From: Cydia pomonella
Taxonomy: Eukaryota > Arthropoda > Insecta > Lepidoptera > Tortricidae
Length of the DNA stretch: 64,000 nucleotides
Direction of reading: 5' to 3'
Assembly (NCBI RefSeq): GCF_033807575.1
Contig: NC_084726.1
Location: forward strand, 9,672,001-9,736,000
The position numbers and the translations under genes are program-made. The notes under the pieces were generated by a model, which worked only from the letters and a program-made list of their open reading frames with translations, was not told the DNA's origin and did not search any database. This document shows, in pieces, positions 1 through 11,066 of this stretch; within the stretch, counting starts at the first letter, position 1, and the number at the start of each line of letters is the position of its first letter.

Positions 1-1778
1 ATGACTACGACGCTGTACATAGGCCGTCTTAACGCTTAGCTTAGGATAATCGGGCGTAGTAGTCGCTTGCTTCACGGGTCATAGCGGGCCATCGTGCTTG
101 TTTTAATCGTGTGCTTAATTTCCGTACTCGAGGAATTTGATTTCAATGCCACGTCGTAACTTGTCACAATGATAACGTATGAAGTAGCACAGAAATCGAA
201 ATCCTTGACCACACCACCGCTCCACAACTGCTCATCGGGATTTTAGACTAATGTAATGTTAACACTCATAACAAATATGTGTATTTTTCTTCTTTGTTTA
301 AAAAAAAATCGGTTCACGAAAAAACAAAAACTAGGGAAGCGACTTGAAACATGAACCATAATCTTATTTCAAAAGAGATTATGAGCCCATCGCCCATCAC
401 GATAATTTGAACTTTATAGACAAAGAAACTTTGTCGAAATTGCACTAAGCACTTATTTTTTTAATATATAATCAAATAGCCGTGCTACACACAGGCGGCA
501 GTTCCGCTCCTCGACTAAAGATATCACACCCAGCGTATATGCTCCATCTCTTTTACACTTGCAATTTTTGAGTATTTGTCTTACACGTTGAGTTGCGAGC
601 AGTAATTAACACTATGATTGCCACAGACGGGTGTGGACGTCATGGGAAAGTCTTGTCAAGGGAGCCAACGATAGCCACAGTCGTCAGCTTCGCCAATGAA
701 ATAGGGACTTACGCGGGACTCCGTAAAGTTCTATTTCACTTAAATAATCGCGATCGCCTGGTGTCCGGAGCACGGCATATTCCTTCGCTCTCTGGCGTTC
801 AAAGGGAAGATATTCGAGAACTTTCCGCAGAAAGCTAAACAGATACCTACGACCTTATCGTATACACATAAAGTTGATTTTTGTATTGTATAATGAATAA
901 GTCTGATGCAGATAACCAATTACGTAAAAAATGACATTAAAGAAATAAAAGAATAAAACCGATCTATGGTATGAAATTCTTCCATGGGTGATATTTGTTG
1001 TTTGGGTAGTGTTTTTTCCTTTCACAACAGAGCGATACAGCATTTTTTGTGATTTAAAGTGGGTTACTTACACGCTTAAGCGTCGTAGTGAAATAACAAT
1101 TGTCTGTGGTTATATTGCGTTTAATTCATCTTAATCTACTACACGCTTCAAGCGTACGTTTCATTTGTATAGTTTCGTGTGTTATGTGGTATTATTATAT
1201 TTTTAGACGATTTTGATGAGCAGCTTGAGGAGGCAGGTGTGTGGCAAAATGATAAAAGTGTGGGTGTGAAATCGATTTGGTAGGATTTGACGTCGAAATT
1301 ATCGATGTGGTAGGAATTGAAACAGAAAGCCATTGCGGCATATATACATCAATGATATATTTCGTATGTAGCTCCGTAGGCAACTGAACTGTATTTAAAA
1401 TCGTGAAACAAATCGAGTAGATTTGGCTTTTGTATATTTTGCTATCGAATCGTCTGCCAATTTTGTAATTGATATCATTTTGATCATACGACTGTGTGTC
1501 GAGTTCAGTCGTATATGGTGGCGGAGCATACGTAATAGTATATTTATTGAAACGTCCGCGTGCGGAACCGTACGACTCGGTGTTCAAATCGAGTAGACGT
1601 CAAGCGGGGCGTGCGGCGGAACGTACAAACTCGCGATCGGGCCGCGCGTAACCTACTCTAAACTCCCGGGTAATTGACCCGGACGAGTTATACAACTGCA
1701 AACGTATTCGCGCGGAAGCTTAACGTTGCGCCGCGCGCCCCGCCGGACACGTGCTGAGCGGAGTGGTTGGTGTGGCAG
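1..1778. other. Non-coding DNA upstream of the first visible par-1 exon
   Basis: No convincing exon is visible here. The first 1.5 kb is AT-rich. From about 1550 the DNA becomes GC- and CpG-rich, just ahead of the par-1 exon that starts at 1779. A short open frame at 593-838 has no recognisable motif and no coding-like composition. The stretch is most likely par-1 intron, because the kinase and UBA exons of that gene must lie further upstream. Confidence 0.5.
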
Positions 1779-1886
1779 GCGCGGGCTCGCCCGGCCACCG
1801 CGGCGTGCAGCGCTCCATCAGCGCCACGGCGCGGCCCAGCAACAGCCGCCGCGCCAGCTCCGGCGCCGAGGTGCTGCGCGCGCAAG
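1779..1886 (+). CDS. par-1: PAR-1 spacer exon with RRASSGAE motif
   Basis: This exon follows the acceptor ttggtgtggcag and ends at the strong donor CAAG|GTACGT. It enters with two codon bases and leaves with one. It encodes a Ser/Ala/Arg-rich stretch containing VQRSISATARPSN and RRASSGAEVLR, a conserved segment of the spacer after the UBA domain in insect PAR-1 and vertebrate MARK. The Arg-Arg-Ala-Ser-Ser piece looks like a basophilic kinase site, which is an inference. The acceptor is less certain than the donor because the DNA upstream is also GC-rich and open. Confidence 0.82.
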
Positions 1887-2044
1887 GTACGTGCCCGAGC
1901 GAGGCGGCCCGACCACGTATGGGGACAATCAGCTTATATATACACGCGTTTTTAATCGGATCCAACTCGAACCGTTTCATACGAGGCCATGGAACGCACG
2001 CGCGGCGGCGACAACGAAGCGCGGCGGTGATAGATGGGAACTAA

Positions 2045-2184
2045 CCCCCTTATTCATAAACGTGTACTAAAGTTACGATGCCGCTGATCATTGTTTGTCC
2101 CTTTCCATCATACCAATACGTCGGAAAGGGACAAACGATGATCAGCGGCATCGTAACTTTAGTACACGTTTATGAATAAGGGGG
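2045..2184. mobile_element. Palindromic MITE, family A copy 1
   Basis: This element is almost a complete inverted repeat. Both ends read CCCCCTTATTCATAAACGTG inward and the arms extend about 60 bp around a short loop. It is flanked by TAA on both sides, the size and sequence of target duplication made by PIF/Harbinger-type transposases. It has no coding capacity. Confidence 0.85.
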
Positions 2185-3473
2185 TAAATGTTGCATCGCA
2201 ATTTCTCGCTGCTACCTATGGTCGCTGCTCGTCGCTGCCGCTGCCGCACGAAGTCGTGGCCGAGCTGCTTCGGTTTTTACCAATGTGTGGAGCATGCACG
2301 CTAACAAGCGTGTGGTTCATGGCCGAGGGTGGCTTAAAAAGCGACATCAGTGCGCTGACTTCTATATCAAATGATATTACTCTTTCTTCGGTTGAACATA
2401 TTTTAAAGCAGATTAACACTTAAAGACCAGAAAATGAATTTAAAAAATATAATGTTTATGTATTCAAAATAATAATAATTAAAAACCTTTGCACGCAACT
2501 GGAAAACAAACTCAACTAATTATTTTACATAATCAAAAACATTTATTAAAGACATCCAACAGTACGAATTGTAGACATAGGTGTTGTAGCGCCTGAATCT
2601 ACGAAAGATTTGGATGATTAAATATCTCGCCTTATATACTGATGCTGATGATAATGCATTCTTGTTATCCCTTATTAGGGACAGACTCGCAGGGGCAGAG
2701 AGTTATATAATACAATTAAATATTCAATAAAGTTCAGTAGTTAAAATATCCTAAATATTATCACATATAAATACCAAAAAACTATGTACATTAAAAAGCT
2801 GATTGGCCCATATACTACATGATCATTATAGTAATTTTGTGACAATGACCACAAGACCTATTTACTTTCATCTATCGCTGCAGATAAAACATCCGTCGCT
2901 CTGGCACTTACATACTTGTCAGTACAGCCAGAGGGTAGAAAGTTACAATACCAAATTCAAATAAAAAGTCGAGTCTCAAAAATGTTTCCCTAGATGGCAT
3001 CTCCATAGCACCCTAAAAATGAACAATGTACGCCGTCTTGTGGAACTGCAAGCGTGACGTCACGTTTTTTTTTCTTTGAATTTGATGTTAGATTAGAAAA
3101 TAATTTGGGGAAAAACCTTGAGTACGTCAGAATTTTCACATGACTTTCGCTGAAGAAAAAACTTTCCTGCTAATTTAACCTTACTTATGGTTTGTTTCGA
3201 AATTTTAATCCCTTATAAAACCTCTACCCTCTGATATGGTCATCGTAGCTGGCCTTGCATTACTTGAAATATTGCGTATCTCATTCTGTTTATTAGTGTG
3301 AGAAATACGGCTGATAGTTTATCGCGCGACACATAATATAGCGGCCAGTTATGCTGGCCCAACTGAACGTGACGTATGTTTTATCGACTGTGATAACTAA
3401 TAAACGTTTAAAACGCGACCGATATAATGGATATATGAAAACACGCATTTAATACAACTTTCGTAGACATTAA

Positions 3474-3615
3474 CCCCCTTATTCATAAACGTGTACTAAA
3501 GTTACGATGCCGCTGATCATCGTTTGTCCCTTGGATCGACGTATTGGTATGATGGAAAGGGACAAACGATTATTAGCGGCATCGTAACTTTAGTACATGT
3601 TTATGAATAAGGGGA
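3474..3615. mobile_element. Palindromic MITE, family A copy 2
   Basis: This is a second copy of the element at 2045-2184, again bounded by TAA. The loop sequence is the reverse complement of that in copy 1, so the two insertions lie in opposite orientation. A few substitutions separate the arms (for example gattattag against gatgatcag). Confidence 0.85.
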
Positions 3616-4629
3616 TAATTGTGTATACCAAGGTAACTACGTAGGCTACCGAATGCTTTATATCAACGCTTGGCGTAAATGCTAACGGTTTATACTAGCT
3701 AAATCTAGTTTGTAGTATATTTTGATAAATGGGAATAAATAACTTGAAAATGTATTAATTATTAGTGATGAATGCTTTTATAGTCTCTTCATCTCCATCT
3801 ATTTCAGAAAAATACTGTTCAGATCCTTATTTTTTGTAAGTCTGAGAAACGTTCCAAAACATTTCAGGCATTCCCATTATGATAGTTGTAGATTATTATA
3901 AGATTTATAAGTTACGTTCAAAACTAATACGAAATGTGGCGTGTGCTTATTCTAACCTCTCATCATTTCATTTTCATTGGGATTTGATTTAAGCGCTTTC
4001 TACGAGTCATTTTTTATAAATTGTTATAAGATGTGCCTTACCTAGAAAAAGTGCTTATGCATTGATCGTCAATAAAAGTTTTTTTTTTAATTTTACTGAC
4101 GATTAATTCGTATGCTATACTGTTTTCTTTTATTTAGTAGTAACATTACATGCTTGCTTTAGTAATTCATACTAATAAGCGATTAGGAATTAAAACGTTA
4201 ATAATATTGATTAAAAACATTGATAATTCTAATTAATATTACAGAGAACATACAGTTTTAGTGTAAAAATCGCCGTATATCATGAAAAATATTATTAACT
4301 GTGAAAAACAATTCGTGTGAAACTTACAAAGATAATATCGTAATAAAAAGCAAATATACAACAAACCAGTATATAAAATACTACTTAAGCAATTGTTTCA
4401 TAGTAGGTACTATAAATAAGAGGTACTTTAAAGTGAACTGATCGATCATCAGTAAACGCAAGCATGTTGTTCTAAATGCATGACGATGTAGTAGGCACTG
4501 TTAAAATAACTGTCCTGCCGCTGACTTTTGACAATCCCTTGTACCAGTAAGTATATTTACACAATAAATTAATTGACATTTTATTTGTTACAAAAGTGAC
4601 AGATTTAGCGTGAATTAAATACTTAAGGC

Positions 4630-4880
4630 CTGTGCACACCGGGTGCGTGAGCGTTGTAATATACAGATCCATATGAGAGATGACTCACCGCTTGCGTGAC
4701 GAGTGCATGCGCGTCTCCAGCATTATAGCGCACGCACTCGCAATCGATGTGCTCTGAGGGCCTACCGCGAACCACGTTCGACCTGTTGCCTCTCTATCGC
4801 ACTTGTAAATTCGTACGTTATTGTGACAGAGAGGCAACACGTCGAACGTGGTTCGTGGTAGGCCCTCAGGTCTTTAAACT
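4630..4880. mobile_element. MITE family B, interrupted by another MITE
   Basis: The left end, taaggcctgtgcacaccggg, resembles the left end of the element at 63399-63547 (taagcctgagcacacca). The internal sequence (gttgtaatatacag, then a GC-rich part with gcgtgcg-like words) also matches. The expected right end, a gtgtgct...cctta-like sequence, is split by the fold-back element at 4754-4869. The outer limits are approximate. Confidence 0.5.
4754..4869. mobile_element. Fold-back MITE, family C copy 1
   Basis: Long inverted repeat arms begin CTGAGGGCCTACC and extend about 42 bp with few mismatches around a short AT-rich loop. A diverged, right-truncated relative starts at 56089. The element appears to be inserted near the right end of a family B MITE. 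Confidence 0.75.
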
Positions 4881-4997
4881 TACAATTTTAAATGAAGAAT
4901 TCGATTACTTACTATTAAACGGGAGCATCAGTCAGCGGTATTGTTAATAACAGAACATGAACAACCATGTTACTTATAATTTGTTGTATGGTTCCAG

Positions 4998-5071
4998 TCG
5001 GCACGACCACTAGCGCCGCCAACAACACAACGTCCACATCAACGACCACCACATCCAATTTCAAAAGACAG
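4998..5071 (+). CDS. par-1: PAR-1 spacer exon, Thr-rich with SNFKRQ
   Basis: The acceptor is atggttccag and the donor CAG|GTTTGT. The two entering bases complete the codon left by the exon ending at 1886, giving Val, and the exon ends on a codon boundary. The 24 full codons form a Thr/Ser/Asn-rich run that finishes with TSNFKRQ, a sequence characteristic of this position in insect PAR-1. The region is expected to be disordered. Confidence 0.9.
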
Positions 5072-5339
5072 GTTTGTACTTAGATTTATGTATCTCATTA
5101 TTAGCTTCCTCAGCTACTTCGTTCGCGTAGAAGTCGTCAAAACTATCAGCATCATTTTGACCCCCCAAGGGGAATAGTATCGAAAATTATTTCTTTGTGA
5201 GGCTGAAAAATATGTGTTTCAAATTTCAATGTCCTACTTGCAGTGGTTTTATGGATGATTATATTATTTTTATTTATTTACTGTAATTTTAATTTTTGCG
5301 GAGGCCATGCTCCCATGAGCCTCAGCAAAAGCCGGGACA

Positions 5340-5790
5340 ACGCGCAGAAGTAAATGATAATTTTATTTTCACCACACCAGCTGGTAAAGGGTCTCTTGGT
5401 ACTTCAAAAACAAATAAGAAAGTTGCATTTTATCCACATGAGTGGCAAAGTAATTTATTGCAAATTATAATTGTTTAGTCATGTTGGCTGATGGAATTGA
5501 CTTTTAAATGATAAATATTTAATAGTGTTCATTTGTATTTGGTTTGGTTTGATTTTATTTTGTGATTGTGATGTGATTGTTTTTGTTTGTGATAATTTTT
5601 GTGTCTCACTCGGTGGCAAAATTTATTTAATCCTCGTCCCTTGAAACCTTCGCAATGGTCTTGATTCAACTTTGTGAACCACTCGCTACGCTTGTGGTTC
5701 AAATTTCGGATCTTTCGCTTGTTCAGGTATCCATATTAGCATGAGCGGGTAAACAACAACTTTGCCCCTTTGTAAAACAAATAACTATTT
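5340..5790. repeat. Interspersed repeat, family D copy 1
   Basis: About 400 bp here is recognisably related to 52320-52755. Shared words include cttttaaatgataaatattt, cactcggtggcaaaattt, a diverged ttcg(g/t)atctttcg-type segment and gagcggttaaacaacaa. The class is not recognised. The copy runs up to the polypyrimidine tract of the par-1 exon at 5797. Confidence 0.6.
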
Positions 5791-5796
5791 TTACAG

Positions 5797-5853
5797 AACA
5801 CAATCGATTCGGCGTCCATCAAAGAGAACACCGTACGGATCGCTCAAATGCAG
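5797..5853 (+). CDS. par-1: PAR-1 spacer exon, NTIDSASIKENT
   Basis: This short exon of 19 codons is phase 0 at both ends, with acceptor atttttacag and donor CAG|GTGAGA. It reads NTIDSASIKENT followed by VRIAQMQ. Together with the preceding TSNFKRQ this makes a segment (FKRQNTIDSA) that is well conserved in PAR-1 proteins. Confidence 0.93.
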
Positions 5854-6560
5854 GTGAGATATAATTCATTTCTAAATATTACACAATTGAATATGTCCCC
5901 TTATAGCTATTTTAAGTAAATTTAGTAATATAAGTGTCTATTTCCGAAAATTTTACACGTAATTATTCCAATGCGTGAAGATATGTCATCATTAGCTAAC
6001 AGTTACATAGTTGGTGTTCGAATACTCATCACCAAATGTATGTCAAAACAAACAAACAACTGTTTCTTGGTCTGGCAAATCAATTCTCTGAGTAGGAAAA
6101 GGTGGCAAAATGAAAATAAAATTGCGCGAAGATATGATATCGAATACAATATCTGAATTTCGTACCTACTTCTACTGGCAATATAGCAGGGGTCAATATT
6201 TTAAAGAGAAGAGCCAACCACAGTAGAAATCATCAGTTTTAGCAATGTCAACGTGCCTCAAGTTGATTTCACTAGTCTCAAGTCCTCAAAGTGTTAGGAG
6301 GAAAGTGAGGGATTCGTGTGAAATCGCCTTTTCATACAAACGTAGTCCTCATTTTCATCTCTGGATATTAACATTATTGAAAATTTGTTGTATATCAACC
6401 ATAGGTATGTTTTTTTTCGAATTTTGAATTATTATTGTCAGTCCGTCCACTTTTTAAATTGTCAGGGTGTCTTGGAGAGCCGCGAGCCGCGGTCGTCCGT
6501 CCCTTAGAGTCCTTAGACTATAGTTAACGTAGAATAGTAACGAATGTGTGTTTGCGGCAG

Positions 6561-6694
6561 GTGCAGAGCGGCGCGCGGCCCGCGTCCGCGCAGCCCAAGC
6601 CCGAGCCGCGCTCGCGCACCATGACGGCCGGCGCCGCGCGCCGCTCCACGCACGACCAGCCGCCCAAGCTCAGCCCGCCGCCGCCCGCGCCCAG
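6561..6694 (+). CDS. par-1: PAR-1 spacer exon at the head of a tandem array
   Basis: The acceptor gtttgcggcag is followed by a GC-rich exon of 44 codons plus two bases, ending at the donor CCCAG|GTATGT. It encodes a Pro/Ala/Arg/Ser-rich, low-complexity peptide with THDQPPKLSPPPPAP. An acceptor 6 bp downstream (gtgcag) would keep the frame. Most of this exon and its donor are repeated ten more times downstream. Only the first donor keeps the par-1 frame: reading past it runs into TGA at 6753-6755. The first donor is therefore the likely functional one. Confidence 0.82.
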
Positions 6695-8001
6695 GTATGT
6701 ACACCTACTACCGCGTCCGCGCAGCCCAAGCCCGAGCCGCGCTCGCGCACCATGACGGCCGGCGCCGCGCGCCGCTCCACGCACGACCAGCCGCCCAAGC
6801 TCAGCCCGCCGCCGCCCGCGCCCAGGTATGTACACCTACTACCGCGTCCGCGCAGCCCAAGCCCGAGCCGCGCTCGCGCACCATGACGGCCGGCGCCGCG
6901 CGCCGCTCCACGCACGACCAGCCGCCCAAGCTCAGCCCGCCGCCGCCCGCGCCCAGGTATGTACACCTACTACCGCGTCCGCGCAGCCCAAGCCCGAGCC
7001 GCGCTTGCGCACCATGACGGCCGGCGCCGCGCGCCGCTCCACGCACGACCAGCCGCCCAAGCTCAGCCCGCCGCCGCCCGCGCCCAGGTATGTACACCTA
7101 CTACCGCGTCCGCGCAGCCCAAGCCCGAGCCGCGCTCGCGCACCATGACGGCCGGCGCCGCGCGCCGCTCCACGCACGACCAGCCGCCCAAGCTCAGCCC
7201 GCCGCCGCCCGCGCCCAGGTATGTACACCTACTACCGCGTCCGCGCAGCCCAAGCCCGAGCCGCGCTCGCGCACCATGACGGCCGGCGCCGCGCGCCGCT
7301 CCACGCACGACCAGCCGCCCAAGCTCAGCCCGCCGCCGCCCGCGCCCAGGTATGTACACCTACTACCGCGTCCGCGCAGCCCAAGCCCGAGCCGCGCTCG
7401 CGCACCATGACGGCCGGCGCCGCGCGCCGCTCCACGCACGACCAGCCGCCCAAGCTCAGCCCGCCGCCGCCCGCGCCCAGGTATGTACACCTACTACCGC
7501 GTCCGCGCAGCCCAAGCCCGAGCCGCGCTCGCGCACCATGACGGCCGGCGCCGCGCGCCGCTCCACGCACGACCAGCCGCCCAAGCTCAGCCCGCCGCCG
7601 CCCGCGCCCAGGTATGTACACCTACTACCGCGTCCGCGCAGCCCAAGCCCGAGCCGCGCTCGCGCACCATGACGGCCGGCGCCGCGCGCCGCTCCACGCA
7701 CGACCAGCCGCCCAAGCTCAGCCCGCCGCCGCCCGCGCCCAGGTATGTACACCTACTACCGCGTCCGCGCAGCCCAAGCCCGAGCCGCGCTCGCGCACCA
7801 TGACGGCCGGCGCCGCGCGCCGCTCCACGCACGACCAGCCGCCCAAGCTCAGCCCGCCGCCGCCCGCGCCCAGGTATGTACACCTACTACCGCGTCCGCG
7901 CAGCCCAAGCCCGAGCCGCGCTCGCGCACCATGACGCGCGCCGCTCCACGCACGACCAGCCGCCCAAGCTCAGCCCGCCGCTGCCCGCGCCCAGGTATGT
8001 A
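6581..8001 (+). repeat. 131-bp minisatellite repeating a par-1 exon and its donor
   Basis: Ten head-to-tail units of exactly 131 bp (6581-7890) are followed by an eleventh with a 10-bp deletion and a diverged end. Each unit holds about 114 bp of exon sequence, the donor GTATGT and about 11 bp of intron. Units are almost identical; one C-to-T change in the unit near 7004 is the only difference I noticed among full units. Only the first copy is preceded by a good 3' splice site. Because 131 is not a multiple of three, retention of extra units shifts the frame and gives early stops. Copies of GTATGT lie at 6695 plus multiples of 131 up to 7874, then at 7995. Confidence 0.97.
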
Positions 8002-8820
8002 CCCGCACTCACTTGAGTCGCCGGCTGTATTGCTGACAACTCTCCCTGGCTATTTATTAGTGGATCTTATGCGATAAGGACAGGATGAGATCAGCTGTGG
8101 AGTACGAACCCGGCCGAGCTGAGAGCGAAAAATAAATCGTTACAGGAAAACATTTGCTAGCTTGCTTTAGTTCAAATAGTAATAATTTATGACATAGTAT
8201 GGATCTCTAACTACCGATTTATACACCTTCATATATATTTTGGTTGTAATTAAAGGTTTATCGTATTGGTGGTGGTACTTATGTGAATGTATGATGTAAT
8301 CGGAAACTGTATTCATTGATATATCTTATTATACTAACCTTATATGTATCAAAAGTTGTATTAACGTTTATAAAATATGTATTTATCTCAAAACATTATC
8401 TATATGAATTTAAACATAAATGAAAATTTGCTCTTGATCAGTGGTGTAGCGTAGTGTACTACAAAATTTTTGTTAAATAAAAGTGAAATTACGATTGCGT
8501 ACAATTTAAAACCCCTTTATGAGACCAGTGTCATCATTACGATTAAAATTATTCTGTGTGTAAACCAATTTTTATCAAGAAAATCTGCGAGTTATAGTAC
8601 AATTTTTTCCTTTTAATATGTAAAAATAATATTTACTTGGTAAATCCTTAAAACCTAGAATTAATTAATTTTACAAGATATAGATAAGATAAAATAAACT
8701 CTAAATTCGAATTCGTCCTTAACTCTACACTCGAAACAAATGATTGCTTACGCTACACCACATTTATATTATATCTAACACAATAATACACGGCATGTTC
8801 TAACAAAACCTCGCTAACAG
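8002..8820 (+). other. par-1 intron after the minisatellite
   Basis: This is AT-rich sequence without recognisable elements or exons. It separates the tandem array from the next par-1 exon. Confidence 0.6.
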
Positions 8821-8991
8821 CATGCAATTCCTGCAATCGGACAGCGCCGCACCGGAGACCAAGACCAACGGCAACGGCACCAAAACACACGTGAAGAGCG
8901 CCTCCATCAGCTCCGCCACCGGCCAACCGCCTCTCGCTGATGCCGCGCAGCATAACGCGTCGGCGCGGGATCTCGCCCAGCCTAGGCCCAG
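8821..8991 (+). CDS. par-1: PAR-1 spacer exon, KTHVKSASISS
   Basis: The acceptor cctcgctaacag takes the third base of the codon begun at 6694 (AG+C, Ser). The exon encodes 56 residues including TKTHVKSASISSATGQPP and ends in phase 2 at CCCAG|GTTCTG, a rather weak donor. An in-frame TGA follows at once in the intron. A second AG at 8834-8835 would give the same frame with a slightly shorter exon. The Ser/Thr-rich composition fits the disordered PAR-1 spacer. Confidence 0.78.
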
Positions 8992-10049
8992 GTTCTGAGG
9001 CTTTAGCACTTGTTTTATAGGATTTTGATGTTTACGCATGCTCTGCACAGACTAAATAGACGCCGCATTATGAAGCGCTTTCAAAGCGCTAGCTCATGTA
9101 ATAGTTCAGCTAGTGGACGCGTATATTAATGTCATTCAATCCGCTTTGTTCTTAGGATAAATTGTCTACATGGATCCAGTTGTGGTAAAGCCATACAAAA
9201 GTCAGACAATTTCAACAGTGCCTCAATTTTTGTAATTGGGTTGCCCAAGAATTATAGCTGACGCACGAATGGTTTTGGTTTTGCACATTTTTTATTTGAT
9301 TATTTTGGTTTTTCGATTGGCGAACTTTATTCACGCTTTTGGTTTAGCTGAGTGGCACACATTGATGGTGTTTTTGCTTAGTAGCTTTTCGTTGTTTTTC
9401 TTTAGCTCGTTTTATATTTGGTTCTGCACTGGTTTTTAATTTGAGGCAGCTTAGAGTTATTTTGAGCTTTAAAAAGGTAAGTTGATTTATTGGGATAAAC
9501 TACTAACTGTGTGATGGTTTCTATTATGTTATTTTATATACCTAATTTTTATTTATGTTACTCATATTTTTATTTGTGTATTATATTTACATTCCTATCT
9601 TAATTTATTTATGATTTTTCTTTGAATACATCCTACAAAAAAATAAAGCTTTTCAATGGAAGAACCTTTATGTAGCTTACTTTTGCTGGACAGTTTTATT
9701 TGACTAGTAAAATAAGAAAAAAAAACTTCCGCTAAAGAGTGGGAGTATTACAATAATCATTTATCAAATGGGCCCCTGGTATTAGGTTCTGCGAAAATGA
9801 AGGCTTAGCTCTTAGACGGGCGAGAACTGGCACACGAGTTTAGTAACATTACCGACTTCCCAGATCTCACCACTGCCTGTTGATCACGAGCCAGGAACAG
9901 AGTTCCATGACCAATCGCCAACACGTAAGACTTTGTCAGATGATAGTTCAGATGCTATTGTTACTTAAAAAAATTGTCGGCCGGTTATATCGCGGTGGTA
10001 AGAACGTCAGATGGTCGCATGAACATGTAAAAAATAAGCGCTTTACCTT

Positions 10050-11066
10050 TTTAGGGTTCCGTAGCCAAATGGCAAAAAACGGAACCCTTATAGATTCGTC
10101 ATGTCCGTCTGTCTGTCCGATTCTGTCACAGCCACTTTTTTCCGAAACTATAAGAGCTGTACCGTTTAAACTTAGTAAGTGGATGTATTCTATGAACCGC
10201 ATTAAGATTTTCACACAAAAATGGAAAAAAAAACAATAAATTTTGGGGGTTCCCCATACTTAGAACTGAAACTCAAAAAATCTTTTTTCATCAAACCCAT
10301 ACGTGTGGGGTATCTATGGATAGGTCTTCAAAAATGATATTGAGGTTTCTAATATAATTTTTTTCTAAAATGAATAGTTTGCGTGAGAGACACTTCCAAA
10401 GTGGTAAAATGTGTGTCCCCCCCCCGTAACTTCTAAAATAACAGAATGAAAAATCTAAAAAAAATATATGATATACATTGCCATGTAAACTTCCACCGAA
10501 AATTGGTTTGAACGAGATCTAGTAAGTAGTTTTTTTATAATACGTCATGAAATTAAAAAAAATTTTTTTTCTTTATACCCATACGTGTGGGGTATCTATG
10601 GATAGGTCTTCAAAAATGATATTAAGAATTCTAATATCATTTTTTTCTAAACTGAATAGTTTGCGCGAGAGAACCTTCCAAAGTGAAAAAAAGTGTGTCC
10701 CCCCCCCCTGTAACTTTTAAAATAACAGAATGAAAAATCTAAAAAAAATATATGATATACATTACCATGCAAACTTCCACCGAAAATTGGTTTGAACGAG
10801 ATCTAGTGAGTAGTTTTTTTTAATACGTCATAAAATTAAAAAAAAATTTTTTTTCATCAAACATATACGTGTGGGGTATCTATGGATAGGTCTTCAAAAA
10901 TGATATTTAGGTTCCTAATATCATTTTTTCTAAACTGAATATTTTGCGCGAGAGACGCTTCCAAAGTGGTAAAATGTTGAACAAGATCTAGTAAGTAGAT
11001 TTTTTTTAATACGTCTTAAATTGTACGGAACCCTTCATGCGCGAGTCCGACTCGCACTTGGCCGCT
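10050..11066 (+). repeat. Interspersed repeat, family E copy 1 (AGGGTTCCGTAGCC)
   Basis: The element begins AGGGTTCCGTAGCCAAATGG, carries an internal inverted echo (acggaaccctt), and ends after a short hairpin gcgagtccgactcgc followed by acttggccgcttttt. The same ends and order occur at 45937-46497. It is a common repeat type of lepidopteran genomes, but I cannot assign it to a transposon class from sequence alone. This copy is longer because an internal module is tandemly amplified. Confidence 0.8.
10290..11020 (+). repeat. Three tandem modules of about 285 bp inside repeat family E
   Basis: The phrase gtgtggggtatctatggata starts three successive modules near 10306, 10588 and 10869. Each continues with aggtcttcaaaaatgatatt and, in the first two, a C-homopolymer and an aacgagatctagt segment. 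The third module has an internal deletion. The related element at 45937-46497 has one module only. Confidence 0.85.

Larger units (their letters stand above)
1887..4997 (+). other. par-1 intron with fold-back elements
   Basis: This is an AT-rich intron of 3.1 kb. It contains two copies of one TAA-flanked palindromic MITE (2045-2184 and 3474-3615) in opposite orientation, and a nested pair of MITEs at about 4630-4880. I saw no exon in the remainder. Confidence 0.7.

Noticed and set aside
593..838. 81-codon open frame near the window start as a par-1 exon
   Set aside because: No PAR-1 motif, no clear splice sites, and no coding-like composition.
4747..4947. 66-codon frame starting MCSEGLPRTTFDLLPLYRT
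   Set aside because: It is made from the two arms of the fold-back MITE at 4754-4869. The peptide is an artefact of the palindrome.
6581..8001. CRISPR-like regular repeats
   Set aside because: The units are contiguous 131-bp copies without unique spacers, in a eukaryotic gene. This is a minisatellite.
6513..8077. Series of 98-112-codon frames on both strands
   Set aside because: All are shadows of the 131-bp GC-rich minisatellite, repeating at the same spacing. They start and stop at the same repeat positions.
9880..10239. 119-codon open frame and its 88-codon antisense partner
   Set aside because: They lie across the start of repeat family E, and similar frames appear in its other copy at 45896-46099. 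They are repeat sequence and not genes.
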